A stretch of DNA of 64,000 bases from the NCBI RefSeq assembly GCF_000723165.1, contig NZ_HG322949.1, positions 1,542,482 to 1,606,481 of the forward strand, written 5' to 3'. The notes beneath the pieces are model-generated. The model had not been told where the DNA came from. It made no database searches and was given only the letters and a program-made list of their open reading frames with translations. This document shows positions 36,555-46,629 of the stretch, one piece after another; the first letter of the stretch is position 1; each line of letters opens with the position of its first letter. Made by a program: the position numbers and the translations under genes. The stretch is from Janthinobacterium agaricidamnosum NBRC 102515 = DSM 9628 (GTDB lineage Bacteria; Pseudomonadota; Gammaproteobacteria; Burkholderiales; Burkholderiaceae_D).

Positions 36555-38909
36555 ATGAGTAAAACAAGCCAAGCCACCACATCCAGCTACACCCGTAACG
36601 TGACCGAACGCCAACCCTTGCCGAACCGGCTGGTGCGGCTGTTGTCGGAGGCGCGCTGGTTCGCGCTGGCCGCTTTCGGCCTGTATTTCGTGTTGATCCT
36701 GATGAGCTTTAACAAGGCCGATCCGGGCTGGTCGCATGCCAATATGGTGCCCAAGGTATCCAACCTGGGCGGCCGGGCCGGCGCCTGGCTGTCGGATTTG
36801 CTGCTGTTTATCTTCGGCTTTTCCGCCTGGTGGTGGTGCGTCTGGCTATTGCGCACGGTGTGGAACGGCTACCGCCGCCTGACCCGCAAGTTCTTGCTGG
36901 AAAAAACAGACGCCGATGACGAACATCAGCATGAGTTCATTATCCGCGCGATCGGCTTTGTCGTGATGTTTATTGGCAGCATGGGACTGGAATTCCTGCG
37001 CCTGTCGAAAACGCTGCACGTACAATTGCCGCGCGAACCGGGCGGCGTGCTGGGCCAGCTGATCGGCCATTCGGCCCATGTCGCGTTCGGTTTCACCGGC
37101 GCTACGCTGTTGTTATTATTATTGTTCTTCCTCGGCTTCAGCCTGTTTTTCCATGTGTCGTGGCTGTCGGTGGCCGAGCGCATCGGCGGCGCGATCGAAG
37201 ATTCGATCGAGTGGGTGGTGCTGCGCTACCAGGACCGCGAAGACCGCCGCCAGGGCGAAGTGGCCGCCGTCAAGCGCGACGAAGTGGTGGTCATCGAGCG
37301 CGCCAAGCATGTTGAAAAGCATGTCGCCGCGCCGCCGGTCAAGATCGAGCCGCAAATCGTTACTGTCGTCAAGTCCGAGCGGGTCGAGAAAGAACGCCAG
37401 GCGCATCTGTTCGAGAGCCCGGGCGACAGCCGCCTGCCGCCGCTGTCGCTGCTGGACGAAGCGCCGCCGGTGGTGGAAACCGTGTCGGTCGAAACGCTGG
37501 AATTCACCAGCCGGCTGATCGAGAAAAAACTGTCGGACTTTGGCGTCGACGCCAAGGTCGTGGCCGCTTATCCGGGGCCGGTGGTGACGCGCTACGAAAT
37601 CGAACCGGCCACCGGCGTCAAGGGCAGCCAGATCGTCGGCCTGGCGCGCGACCTGGCGCGTTCGCTGTCGCTGACCTCGATCCGGGTGGTGGAAACGATT
37701 CCCGGCAAGAATTACATGGCACTGGAATTGCCGAACACCAAGCGCCAGATCGTACGCCTGACGGAAATCCTCGGTTCCAAGGTGTACAACGACGGCGTAT
37801 CGAGCTTGACGATTGCGCTGGGCAAGGATATCGCCGGCAAGCCGGTGGTCGCCGACCTGGCCAAGATGCCGCATTTGCTGGTGGCCGGCACCACCGGTTC
37901 CGGTAAATCGGTCGGCATCAACGCCACCATTTTGTCGCTGCTGTACAAATCCGATCCGCTCGACGTGCGCCTGATCCTGATCGATCCGAAGATGCTGGAA
38001 ATGTCGGTCTATGAAGGCATTCCTCACTTGCTGGCGCCGGTGGTCACCGATATGCGCCAGGCCGGCCATGCGCTGAACTGGGCCGTCAATGAAATGGAAC
38101 GGCGCTACAAGCTGATGAGCAAGCTGGGCGTGCGTAACCTGGCCGGCTACAACGCCAAGATCGCCGAATCGCAAAAGAAGGAAGAGCACATTCCGAATCC
38201 ATTCAGCCTGACGCCGGATGCGCCGGAGCCGCTGGAAAAACTGCCGACCATCGTCATCATCATCGATGAGCTGGCCGACTTGATGATGGTGGTGGGTAAA
38301 AAGGTCGAGGAATTGATCGCCCGGATCGCGCAAAAAGCGCGTGCGGCCGGCTTGCACTTGATTTTGGCGACGCAGCGCCCATCTGTGGATGTGATTACCG
38401 GCCTGATCAAGGCCAATATTCCGACCCGTATCGCGTTCCAGGTGTCGTCCAAGATCGACTCGCGGACGATTCTCGACCAGATGGGCGCGGAAACCTTGCT
38501 CGGCATGGGCGATATGCTGTACATGCCGCCAGGTACGGGCTTGCCGGTGCGGGTGCATGGCGCGTTTGTATCGGATGAGGAAGTGCACCGCGTCGTGAAA
38601 CATTTGCAGTCGCAAGGCGAGCCGAATTATGTCGAAGGCATTTTGGAAGGCGGCACGCTGGAAGAGGGCGGAGCAGAAGGCGGCGCGCCGGGCGAGGGCG
38701 GCGGCGAAGCCGATGCCTTGTACGACCAGGCGGTCGCCATCGTCTTGAAAAATCGCCGCGCGTCGATTTCGCTGGTGCAAAGGCATTTGCGCATCGGCTA
38801 TAACCGCGCGGCGCGTTTGCTGGAGCAGATGGAAAACAGCGGCGTCGTATCATCGATGCAATCGAATGGCAACCGGGAAATCCTGGTGCCGGCGGCAAGT
38901 GCCGAGTAA
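36555..38909 (+). CDS. ftsK: DNA translocase FtsK
   Basis: A 784-residue septal translocase that pumps DNA toward dif and activates XerCD. The N-terminus has four membrane helices (between about 35 and 215), then a short linker (about 220-310), the alpha/beta RecA-like motor (Walker [13 protein letters not shown] near 449-460; Walker [16 protein letters not shown] near 566) and the C-terminal gamma winged helix that reads KOPS ([22 protein letters not shown]). The linker is short compared with E. coli FtsK (1329 residues), as is common in betaproteobacteria. lolA and rarA follow on the same strand, as in many proteobacteria. Confidence 0.96.
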   Translation: MSKTSQATTSSYTRNVTERQPLPNRLVRLLSEARWFALAAFGLYFVLILMSFNKADPGWSHANMVPKVSNLGGRAGAWLSDLLLFIFGFSAWWWCVWLLRTVWNGYRRLTRKFLLEKTDADDEHQHEFIIRAIGFVVMFIGSMGLEFLRLSKTLHVQLPREPGGVLGQLIGHSAHVAFGFTGATLLLLLLFFLGFSLFFHVSWLSVAERIGGAIEDSIEWVVLRYQDREDRRQGEVAAVKRDEVVVIERAKHVEKHVAAPPVKIEPQIVTVVKSERVEKERQAHLFESPGDSRLPPLSLLDEAPPVVETVSVETLEFTSRLIEKKLSDFGVDAKVVAAYPGPVVTRYEIEPATGVKGSQIVGLARDLARSLSLTSIRVVETIPGKNYMALELPNTKRQIVRLTEILGSKVYNDGVSSLTIALGKDIAGKPVVADLAKMPHLLVAGTTGSGKSVGINATILSLLYKSDPLDVRLILIDPKMLEMSVYEGIPHLLAPVVTDMRQAGHALNWAVNEMERRYKLMSKLGVRNLAGYNAKIAESQKKEEHIPNPFSLTPDAPEPLEKLPTIVIIIDELADLMMVVGKKVEELIARIAQKARAAGLHLILATQRPSVDVITGLIKANIPTRIAFQVSSKIDSRTILDQMGAETLLGMGDMLYMPPGTGLPVRVHGAFVSDEEVHRVVKHLQSQGEPNYVEGILEGGTLEEGGAEGGAPGEGGGEADALYDQAVAIVLKNRRASISLVQRHLRIGYNRAARLLEQMENSGVVSSMQSNGNREILVPAASAE

Positions 38910-38933
38910 ATCTGAACCACAAGGAATCAAGGA

Positions 38934-39569
38934 ATGACAAATAACAAGATCAGATGGGGCGCCATCACGCTGGTCTGCGGTGTGCTGTTCGCCGGCAGCG
39001 CCGCGGCCGGCGCGCTGGACCAGTTCAAGACCTTTGTCGCCGGCACCAAGGCCGCCAAGGGCGACTTCGTGCAGCGCCAGGTCAAGAAAGACGATAGCAA
39101 GAAAATTTCGGCGCCGGCCAGCGGTACGTTTGAATTCGCCCGCCCGGGCAAGTTCATCTGGACTTATTTAAAACCGTACGAGCAATTGCTGCAAGCCGAT
39201 GGCGACAAGCTGTATATCTACGACAAGGATTTGAACCAGGTCACCGTCAAGAAGCTGGGCGATGCGCTGGGCTCGTCGCCGGCCGCGATCCTGTTCGGTA
39301 GTAATGACCTGGAGAAAAATTTTAGCTTGGCCGAAGCCGGTACCCGCGACGGCCTGGAATGGCTGAAGGCGACGCCGAAAGCGAAAGATACGACCTTCGA
39401 TGAAATCCGCATCGGCTTGCGCAACAATGTGCCGGAAGCGATGGAATTGCGCGATTCCTTCGGCCAGACGTCGCTGCTGTCGTTCAAGAACTTTCAAAAG
39501 AATCCAGCCTTAAGCGACACGCATTTTAAATTTGTCATACCGAAGGGCGCCGACGTCTTTAATAATTAA
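38934..39569 (+). CDS. lolA: Outer-membrane lipoprotein carrier protein
   Basis: A 211-residue periplasmic chaperone that takes lipoproteins from LolCDE to LolB. The signal peptide ends after AAAGA (about residue 25); the mature protein shows the LolA sequence [33 protein letters not shown] and [31 protein letters not shown] precedes the ATG. It sits between ftsK and rarA, the conserved ftsK-lolA-rarA order. A terminator follows. Confidence 0.95.
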   Translation: MTNNKIRWGAITLVCGVLFAGSAAAGALDQFKTFVAGTKAAKGDFVQRQVKKDDSKKISAPASGTFEFARPGKFIWTYLKPYEQLLQADGDKLYIYDKDLNQVTVKKLGDALGSSPAAILFGSNDLEKNFSLAEAGTRDGLEWLKATPKAKDTTFDEIRIGLRNNVPEAMELRDSFGQTSLLSFKNFQKNPALSDTHFKFVIPKGADVFNN

Positions 39570-39597
39570 GGGCGCGTGCGTTTTTCCACTGGGACCA

Positions 39598-39625
39598 GCC
39601 CTGCGCCATAACGCGGGGCATTTTT
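39598..39625 (+). terminator. Terminator after lolA
   Basis: Stem GCCCTGCG / CGCGGGGC (one G-U pair) with a CCATAA loop followed by ATTTTT, 28 bp after the lolA stop. Confidence 0.7.
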
Positions 39626-39657
39626 CATTATGACACTCTCTTTTTGGGTAACCATGC

Positions 39658-40965
39658 ATGGCTGACCTTTTTTCCACCGCACCACGTCAGCCCTTGGCGG
39701 AAGCGCTGCGTCCCAAAAGCTTGCCGGAAGTGATAGGGCAAGGCCACCTGCTGGGGCCGGGCAAGCCGCTACGGCTGGCTTTCGAGGCCGGCAAGGCGCA
39801 CTCGATGATCTTGTGGGGGCCGCCCGGGGTCGGCAAGACCACGCTGGCGCGGCTGATGGCGCATGCCTTCGATAGCGAATTCATCGCCTTGTCGGCGGTG
39901 TTTGCCGGCGTTAAGGATATCCGCGCGGCGATGGACCAGGCCCGCAACAGCCTGGACCAGTTTGGCAAGCATACCTTGTTGTTCGTCGATGAAATCCACC
40001 GCTTTAACAAGGCGCAGCAAGATGCCTTGTTGCCTTTCGTCGAATCCGGCCTGGTCACGTTCATCGGCGCGACCACTGAAAACCCCAGCTTCGAAGTCAA
40101 TTCGGCGCTGCTGTCGCGGGCGCAAGTGTATGTGCTGAAATCGTTGACCGAAGCCGAAATGAAACAGTTGCTGCAAAAGGCGCGCGACAGTGCCTTGCCG
40201 CACCTGGAATTCGACGATGCCGCGGTCGATACGCTGATCGGTTTTGCCGACGGCGATGCGCGGCGCTTTTTGAACTTGCTGGAACAGGCCGACACGGCCG
40301 CCGGTTCCAGCGGTATCACGCGCATCGACGCGGCCTTTGTCGACAATGCGCTGACCTTGAATTCGCGCCGCTTCGACAAGGGCGGCGACAATTTCTACGA
40401 CCAGATCTCGGCACTGCACAAATCGGTGCGCGGTTCGAATCCGGATGCGGCGCTGTACTGGTTTTGCCGCATGATCGACGGCGGCGCCGATCCGAAATAT
40501 TTGTCGCGGCGCATCATCCGCATGGCGTGGGAAGATATCGGCCTGGCCGATCCGCGCGCCATGACGATGGTCAACGACGCCGCCGAAACCTATGAACGCC
40601 TGGGTTCGCCGGAAGGCGAGCTGGCGCTGGGGCAGGCGGTGATTTACCTGGCGATCGCGGCGAAAAGCAATGCCGGCTATAACGCGTTTAATACCGCGAT
40701 GGCGTTTGTCAAAAAGGATAAATCCAAGGAGGTGCCGGTGCATTTGCGCAATGCGCCGACCAAGCTGATGAAGGAATTGGGCTACGGCCACGCGTATCGC
40801 TACGCGCATGATGAACCGGATGCGTATGCCGCCGGCGAAACGTATTTCCCGGACGGCATGCCGGAGCCGGGCTGGTACCAACCGGTGCCGCGCGGCCTGG
40901 AAAGCAAGATCGCCGACAAGCTGGCGTGGCTGCGCGAACTGGACCGCAAGGCCGGCAAGGGCTGA
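39658..40965 (+). CDS. rarA: Replication-associated recombination protein A (RarA/MgsA)
   Basis: A 435-residue AAA+ ATPase of the RarA/WRNIP1 family acting at stalled forks. Walker A is WGPPGVGKTTLARL near residue 50; Walker B is LLFVDEIHRFNKAQQDALLP; sensor 1 is FIGATTENPSFEVNSALLSR. The C-terminal tetramerisation part has RMAWEDIGLADPRAM and YLPDGM-like YFPDGMPEPGWYQP. The start MADLFSTAPRQPLAEALRPKSL is the family start. Confidence 0.96.
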   Translation: MADLFSTAPRQPLAEALRPKSLPEVIGQGHLLGPGKPLRLAFEAGKAHSMILWGPPGVGKTTLARLMAHAFDSEFIALSAVFAGVKDIRAAMDQARNSLDQFGKHTLLFVDEIHRFNKAQQDALLPFVESGLVTFIGATTENPSFEVNSALLSRAQVYVLKSLTEAEMKQLLQKARDSALPHLEFDDAAVDTLIGFADGDARRFLNLLEQADTAAGSSGITRIDAAFVDNALTLNSRRFDKGGDNFYDQISALHKSVRGSNPDAALYWFCRMIDGGADPKYLSRRIIRMAWEDIGLADPRAMTMVNDAAETYERLGSPEGELALGQAVIYLAIAAKSNAGYNAFNTAMAFVKKDKSKEVPVHLRNAPTKLMKELGYGHAYRYAHDEPDAYAAGETYFPDGMPEPGWYQPVPRGLESKIADKLAWLRELDRKAGKG

Positions 40966-40978
40966 GCTTGACGCAGGT

Positions 40979-41734
40979 TTAAGCGGCAATGCCGAGCAAG
41001 GCAAAACCGTCGTCTTGCGGCCGGTAATCGAGCAGCGTGCGGGTGTGGTCGATCGACAGGCGCTTATAGCGGTTGTCCGATACGCCGTGCACCACGTGGT
41101 AGCCCTGCACGTCAGCGCGGATGCAGCAGGCCAGCAAATGCACCACGTCGCGCTCGCTGATGAAGGCGGCCACGTCGCGCGGGCTGTGCTGCTGGCCCGG
41201 CTGGAAGTCGGCCACGTTGGCGATACGCACGGCGATTGCCGCCATGCCGGTCTGGGCGGCAAACGCCGACGCCACGCCTTCGCCGAAAACCTTGCTCGCG
41301 CCATACATATTCCTGGCCCTGGGCGCCATGGTTTCGCTGACTTGCACATCCAGCGGATACGCTTCGACCGCTTGTGCGCTGCTGGCGAATACCACCCGTT
41401 TGCAACCTTGCTGCGCTGCTGCCTGGAAAATATTGTAGGTGCCGATGATGTTGGCTTGCAGCAGGTCGGCATGGAAATCGGCGTCCGCGTGCGGCATGCC
41501 GGCCAGATGCAATACCACGTCGATATCCTTGCAGGCATCCAGGCAAGCGGGGTAGTCGGACACATCGAGTTGCCGGCTGTCGCAAGGCGCGTCCGCCAGC
41601 TTTGCCGTATGCAGGTCGGCCAGCCTCAGCGCGAATGTCTGGTGCTCGCTTTTCCAGAACATGCCGCCGATGCTGCCGGCCGCGCCGGTGACCAGCACCC
41701 GGATCTCCGGTGCTTGCTTTGCCGGCGTCGTCAT
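40979..41734 (-). CDS. NAD-dependent epimerase/dehydratase-type SDR (uronate dehydrogenase-like)
   Basis: A 251-residue extended short-chain dehydrogenase. The NAD loop is TGAAGSIGGMFW (about 17-28); the active-site Tyr-xxx-Lys is YGASK near 136-140, with the preceding serine in VVFASSAQAV. The order of conserved parts (LQANIIGTYNIF, VHGVSDNRYKRLS) is closest to the uronate dehydrogenase branch that oxidises hexuronic acids, but the substrate is not proven. It is coupled to the upstream DUF2917 gene by an ATGA overlap. It converges on rarA. Confidence 0.82.
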   Translation of the reverse strand: MTTPAKQAPEIRVLVTGAAGSIGGMFWKSEHQTFALRLADLHTAKLADAPCDSRQLDVSDYPACLDACKDIDVVLHLAGMPHADADFHADLLQANIIGTYNIFQAAAQQGCKRVVFASSAQAVEAYPLDVQVSETMAPRARNMYGASKVFGEGVASAFAAQTGMAAIAVRIANVADFQPGQQHSPRDVAAFISERDVVHLLACCIRADVQGYHVVHGVSDNRYKRLSIDHTRTLLDYRPQDDGFALLGIAA

Positions 41735-42015
41735 GCGATGCCGCCGATCAATGGCGATGGATGGCGATGCCACGGCTGCCTTGCCTGGGCGGCGGGGTGA
41801 AAGCGGATGCGACCGCTGCCGATCGCTTCCACCAGGATCAAGCCCTGATTGGGAATCGTGTAGCGGCTGCCGGGCCGCAGCAGGATATCGCTGGCCTGGC
41901 CGTAGGCGGTCAGCCAGACTTTTCCGGAAAGGCATTCAATCACGCCCTGGTGCGCTTTTTCCAGCCGTAATGGCTGGTTTTCCCGCAGTTCATACTCTGT
42001 TGTATCGTGTTGCAT
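41731..42015 (-). CDS. DUF2917 domain protein
   Basis: A 94-residue protein with the DUF2917 core: LRLEKAHQGVIECLSGKVWLTAYGQASDILLRPGS, a small beta-barrel (cupin-like) often found in betaproteobacteria. Function unknown. A His/Pro-rich tail ends it. It heads a two-gene operon with the SDR gene and is divergent from a MocR-type regulator, which may control it. Confidence 0.82.
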   Translation of the reverse strand: MQHDTTEYELRENQPLRLEKAHQGVIECLSGKVWLTAYGQASDILLRPGSRYTIPNQGLILVEAIGSGRIRFHPAAQARQPWHRHPSPLIGGIA

Positions 42016-42098
42016 GGCGCTACTCCCGGCTGTTCAGACATGTCTCCAGCATAGGCACTCGGCGACGAACAGAACAGATGCAATAAAATGATATTGTG

Positions 42099-42136
42099 AT
42101 CGTCACAGTTGTCTTTCGTTTAAACTGTTATCGTCA
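42099..42136. promoter_or_regulatory. Possible MocR operator: ATCGTCA repeats with nested inverted repeat
   Basis: ATCGTCA occurs at 42099-42105 and 42130-42136, 31 bp (three helical turns) apart. Between and overlapping them, ACAGTT (42105-42110) and AACTGT (42123-42128) form an inverted repeat. MocR regulators often bind direct repeats in divergent promoters; the assignment is inference. Confidence 0.4.
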
Positions 42137-42191
42137 AAATAATCGCCGACTGTATCTGTGCCGCTGCGCGGGTCTTGAGTCACAATCTGCT

Positions 42192-43622
42192 ATGTCTACT
42201 TCCATCACTTTGTACGAGCACCTGGCCGATGAATTGGGCGCGTTGATCCACAGCCGCGTGTTTGCACCGGGCGACCGCTTGCCGTCGATACGCCATCTGG
42301 CGCAGCAAAAGCGGCTGTCGGTCAGCACCGTGATGCAAGCCTTCCGCCTGATGGAAGACCGTGGCCAGGTCGACGCCAGGCCGCAAGCCGGTTATTACGT
42401 GCGCCACCGCATCAGCGGGTTTGCTGCCATGCATGAACCTGAGCGGCCGTTGACCGAGCCGGCTTTTGTCGGCATCAATAATCTGTTGATGCGTGTGTTG
42501 AGCGCCAACGAAAAACCGAATATGGTGCAACTGGGCACCGCCTGGCCGCCCGACGAAATGTTGCCGATCAAGCGCATGCAGCGCATCGTCAGCGCGGTGG
42601 CGCGGCGCGAGCCGGGCTTGCTGAACAAGGTCAGCTGCTACGACATCAGCGAACCGGGATTCCTGCGCCAGGTGACGCGCCGCGCGCTGGACTGGGGCAA
42701 GCTCGATCCGCATGAAATCGTGGTCACCAATTCCTGCACCGAGGCAATCAGCCTGTGCTTGCGCGCGGTGGCCAAGCCCGGCGACACCATCGCCATCGAG
42801 TCGGCGACGTATTTCGTGCTGTTGCAAATGATTGAAAGCCTCGGCATGAAGGCGCTGGAAATTCCGACCCATCCGAAGACCGGCCTGTCGCTCGATGCGC
42901 TGGAACTGGCCTTGCGCGCCGGGCTGGTGCAAGCATGCCTGTTTATCCCGAATGTCAATAATCCACTCGGTTGCATCATGCCGGAAGAAAACAAGAAGCG
43001 TCTGGCGGGCTTGCTGTCCGAGCACAATATTCCAATGATCGAAGACGATGTGTATGGCGACCTGTGTTTCGGCCTTGAGCGGCCGTGGCCGGTAAAGGCG
43101 TACGATAGCAGCGGCCATGTCTTGTTGTGCTCATCCTTTTCCAAGGCCATTACGCCGTCGGCGCGGGTCGGTTATGTGGTGGCGGGCCGTTATGCGCAGG
43201 AAGTGGCCTTGCTGAAAACGGTGTCCAGCGGCGCCACCAGCCAATTTTTCCAGGCGGTGCTGGCCGATTTCCTGGCCGGCAGCAGCTACGACAGCCAGTT
43301 GCGCAAGATGCGCCGCACGCTGGTGCAGCGCATGGCGCGCATGTCCGATGCGGTGGCGGCATCTTTCCCGCCCGGATGCCTGCTGTCCGAACCGCAGGGC
43401 GGATTTGTGTTGTGGGTACAAATGCCGCAACAGCTCGATGCGCTGGCCCTGCACGGGCGCGCGATCGGCCAGGGCGTGGCGTTCATGCCCGGACAATTGT
43501 TTTCGGCGTCCGGCAAATATCGCAATTATTTGCGCCTCAATTGCGGCAATCCATGGGGACCGGAAATCGAACGGGCCGTTGGTTTGCTGGGGCGCATGGT
43601 GCATCAGGCTGCCGGTACCTGA
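42192..43622 (+). CDS. MocR-type GntR regulator fused to an aminotransferase-like domain
   Basis: A 476-residue protein. The N-terminal winged helix (about 5-75, LYEHLADELGALIHSRVFAP, SVSTVMQAFRLMEDRG) is of GntR type; residues about 115-470 form a fold-type I aminotransferase domain with the PLP lysine in CSSFSKAITPSARVGYV, the Asn/Asp motif FIPNVNNPLG and EDDVYGDL. MocR proteins use PLP-linked ligands to control nearby genes, most often divergent ones such as the DUF2917-SDR operon here. The ATG at 42192 is preferred; upstream codons are open without homology. Confidence 0.9.
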   Translation: MSTSITLYEHLADELGALIHSRVFAPGDRLPSIRHLAQQKRLSVSTVMQAFRLMEDRGQVDARPQAGYYVRHRISGFAAMHEPERPLTEPAFVGINNLLMRVLSANEKPNMVQLGTAWPPDEMLPIKRMQRIVSAVARREPGLLNKVSCYDISEPGFLRQVTRRALDWGKLDPHEIVVTNSCTEAISLCLRAVAKPGDTIAIESATYFVLLQMIESLGMKALEIPTHPKTGLSLDALELALRAGLVQACLFIPNVNNPLGCIMPEENKKRLAGLLSEHNIPMIEDDVYGDLCFGLERPWPVKAYDSSGHVLLCSSFSKAITPSARVGYVVAGRYAQEVALLKTVSSGATSQFFQAVLADFLAGSSYDSQLRKMRRTLVQRMARMSDAVAASFPPGCLLSEPQGGFVLWVQMPQQLDALALHGRAIGQGVAFMPGQLFSASGKYRNYLRLNCGNPWGPEIERAVGLLGRMVHQAAGT

Positions 43623-43751
43623 GCGCGCCGTTCGCCATGGCTGGTTCGGCATATTGAAATGGCCATCCAAATCGTTGCGGATCGATGGCCGGAACTGCGT
43701 AAAACCCCATCGTCGTGGCCGCGTCTTGGTACAATTGCGCTTTCGACATAG

Positions 43752-45059
<1,308 letters not shown>

Positions 45060-45123
45060 GCGGAATAAATGGCGGCAGTATGAAAAATTCGGTTTTTGCC
45101 TCTTCCGTTTTTTTCATACCCTG

Positions 45124-45129
45124 CTATAA
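45124..45129 (+). promoter_or_regulatory. -10 box of the first tRNA-Ser gene
   Basis: TATAAT 37 bp before the mature 5' end, in an otherwise AT-rich gap after serS. The -35 region is poor. Confidence 0.6.
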
Positions 45130-45165
45130 TCTCGTTCTCGCAGCAACAGGCGAGCAGAAGTAAAA

Positions 45166-45256
45166 GGAAAGGTGGCAGAGTGGTCGAATGCGCTGGACTC
45201 GAAATCCAGTGTACATCTTTGGTGTACCGTGAGTTCGAATCTCACCCTTTCCGCCA
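45166..45256 (+). tRNA. tRNA-Ser(CGA), copy 1
   Basis: A 91-base class II tRNA with encoded CCA. Acceptor stem GGAAAGG / CCTTTCC, anticodon stem CTGGA / TCCAG with loop CTCGAAA (anticodon CGA, reads UCG), long variable arm (GTACATC...GGTGTAC) and a normal T-loop TTCGAAT. It follows serS by 106 bp and is followed by a terminator. Confidence 0.97.
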
Positions 45257-45409
45257 TGAATAAATGAAAGAGCTCCCGCGAGGGAGCTTTTTCATTTGTG
45301 GCGCGGAAAGGAGTAAGCCACCTGCGTGGCTTACGCGCGAGATTCGAAGACTCTGCGCGTATTCGCGCGAGGGCGGCCTGCGGGATGCAGGCGAATCCGT
45401 TTTCCGCCA
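45257..45409 (+). repeat. Tandem tRNA-tail/terminator unit 1
   Basis: A 153-bp unit that starts right after tRNA copy 1 with the terminator AGCTCCC-GCGA-GGGAGCT-TTTT (stem at 45271-45288), then about 110 bp of GC-rich sequence, and ends in TTTTCCGCCA, which resembles the last bases of the tRNA. The next unit follows directly. Confidence 0.75.
45268..45293 (+). terminator. tRNA-Ser copy 1 terminator
   Basis: Stem AGCTCCC / GGGAGCT with a GCGA tetraloop, flanked by AAAG and CTTT, followed by T. Equivalent hairpins are at 45421-45446, 45568-45595 and 45967-45993. Confidence 0.9.
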
Positions 45410-45558
45410 TGAATAAATGAAAGAGCTCCCGCGAGGGAGCTTTTTCATTTGTGGCGCGGAAAGGAGTAAGCCGGTCGGCTTACGCGTGAGATTCGAAGAC
45501 TCTGCGCGTACTCGCGCGAGGGCGGCCTGCAGGATGCAGGCGAATCCTCTTTCCTCCA
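45410..45558 (+). repeat. Tandem tRNA-tail/terminator unit 2
   Basis: A 149-bp unit that is close to unit 1 (same terminator at 45424-45441, same GC-rich middle) and ends in TTTCCTCCA, a degraded tRNA tail. A third, partial unit with a variant terminator (ACTCCC-GTGA-GGGAGT) follows at 45559 to about 45610, and a fourth starts after tRNA copy 2. Confidence 0.75.
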
Positions 45559-45635
45559 TGAATAAATAAAAAAACTCCCGTGAGGGAGTTTTTTTCATTT
45601 GTGGCGCGTAATCCGGCAGGCATCGAAGCTACGCC

Positions 45636-45799
45636 TTAGAGCCTATCCCAGTAGTGAGCGTCTTCTGCTGGCCGCGCATCGGGAGCGCGGACCAAGCGTG
45701 AGGAGGAAGCGTGGCGGGCCACGCGACGACGATCAACGCAGTCCCCGCTACTGAGGGGCGCCAGAAGAGGGCGTATTCATCTACTGGGATAGGCTCTTA
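45636..45799. mobile_element. MITE-like palindromic element, copy C, with TTA duplications
   Basis: A 158-bp element (45639-45796), nearly identical to copy A at 6534-6691 and in the same orientation, flanked by TTA at 45636-45638 and 45797-45799. It lies between the third tandem unit and the promoter of tRNA-Ser copy 2, with its right flank four bases from the predicted -35 box. Confidence 0.85.
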
Positions 45800-45802
45800 G
45801 TC

Positions 45803-45832
45803 TTGCCGTCCTCTAAATAGTTATGCTAGAAT
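45803..45832 (+). promoter_or_regulatory. Promoter of tRNA-Ser copy 2
   Basis: TTGCCG (45803-45808), an 18-bp spacer and TAGAAT (45827-45832) with an extended TG at the right place. It differs from the promoter of copy 1. Confidence 0.6.
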
Positions 45833-45866
45833 CACGCCTCTCTTGCAGTGAGTGTTTTGCAAGTCA

Positions 45867-45957
45867 GGAAAGGTGGCAGAGTGGTCGAATGCGCTGGACT
45901 CGAAATCCAGTGTACATCTTTGGTGTACCGTGAGTTCGGATCTCACCCTTTCCGCCA
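45867..45957 (+). tRNA. tRNA-Ser(CGA), copy 2, with changed T-loop
   Basis: Identical to copy 1 over 90 of 91 bases. The only change is in the T-loop, TTCGGAT instead of TTCGAAT, which is A to G at the nearly universal position 58. CCA is encoded and the same terminator type follows (45967-45993). Confidence 0.93.
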
Positions 45958-45966
45958 TGAATAAAT

Positions 45967-45993
45967 GAAAGAGCTCCCGCGAGGGAGCTTTTT
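45967..45993 (+). terminator. tRNA-Ser copy 2 terminator (start of unit 4)
   Basis: Same AGCTCCC-GCGA-GGGAGCT hairpin as after copy 1. The following sequence matches unit 2 up to about 46060 and then diverges. Confidence 0.88.
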
Positions 45994-46095
45994 CATTTGT
46001 GGAGCGGAAAGGAGTAAGCCGGTCGGCTTACGCGTGAGATTCGAAGACTCTGCGCCTGCTCCCGCAGCGCATGCCTGTCACCGGCTGCCGAGGTA

Positions 46096-46584
46096 TCAGC
46101 GAACCGGCACCGAGGCGTGGTCCATCACGTATTGCCAGCGGCCGTCGGCCCACACCGCCAGGTCGGAAAAGCGGCCGTCGATGCGCACCGCTTCGCCGCC
46201 GGCGCGCGGGGTCAGCGTCAGCGTGAATTGTCCCCACGAATTCAGCAGCGCTCCTTGGCGCACCCAGGCGGCGTCGCGGATTTCCACGGTGGGCCGATAG
46301 CGCTCGAACATTGCGCCATAGCCGGCCATGATGGCCTTGCCGCCCCGCGTCACCGTATCGTTTGTGCCATACACAACCGTGTCGGGGCCGTGCATGCGGG
46401 CGATGGCCGCGCTATCGCCCGCTTCGAGGGCCTGGCGCCAGGCCTGCACGGCTTCGCTGGGGCCGCTCTGGACGGTCACTCCGGCGATGGTGGTTTGTGC
46501 CAGCGCCAGCGTCGGCGCGGCCAGCAGTGCCGCGGCCATGACCAGTGCCAGTTGCCAGTGGCGTGCTTGCTTGTTTGTTTTCAT
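46096..46584 (-). CDS. Exported NTF2-like protein (DUF4440/SgcJ type)
   Basis: A 162-residue protein with a signal peptide (cleavage after TLALA, about residue 29) and an NTF2-like cone fold of the DUF4440/SnoaL-like type (AVQAWRQALEAGDSAAIARMHGPDTVVYGTND, then GRFSDLAVWADGRWQYVMDHAS). Such domains are small ligand-binding or cyclase folds; the activity is unknown. It is the third gene of the minus-strand flavodoxin operon. Confidence 0.82.
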   Translation of the reverse strand: MKTNKQARHWQLALVMAAALLAAPTLALAQTTIAGVTVQSGPSEAVQAWRQALEAGDSAAIARMHGPDTVVYGTNDTVTRGGKAIMAGYGAMFERYRPTVEIRDAAWVRQGALLNSWGQFTLTLTPRAGGEAVRIDGRFSDLAVWADGRWQYVMDHASVPVR

Positions 46585-46629
46585 GATGCAGAAGTCCTTG
46601 TGAATGTGGTGGGTAGCCTTGCGCGTTTC

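Noticed and set aside
45114..45410. Minus-strand frame coding AERVRFELTVHQRCTLDF
   Set aside because: This is the well-known false protein antisense to tRNA-Ser genes.
45242..45598. Minus-strand frame with internal protein repeats
   Set aside because: The repeats only reflect the tandem DNA units with terminators behind the tRNA gene.
45257..45610. CRISPR array
   Set aside because: The repeats are about 150 bp, few and not interspersed with unique spacers; no cas genes are present. No CRISPR was seen elsewhere.
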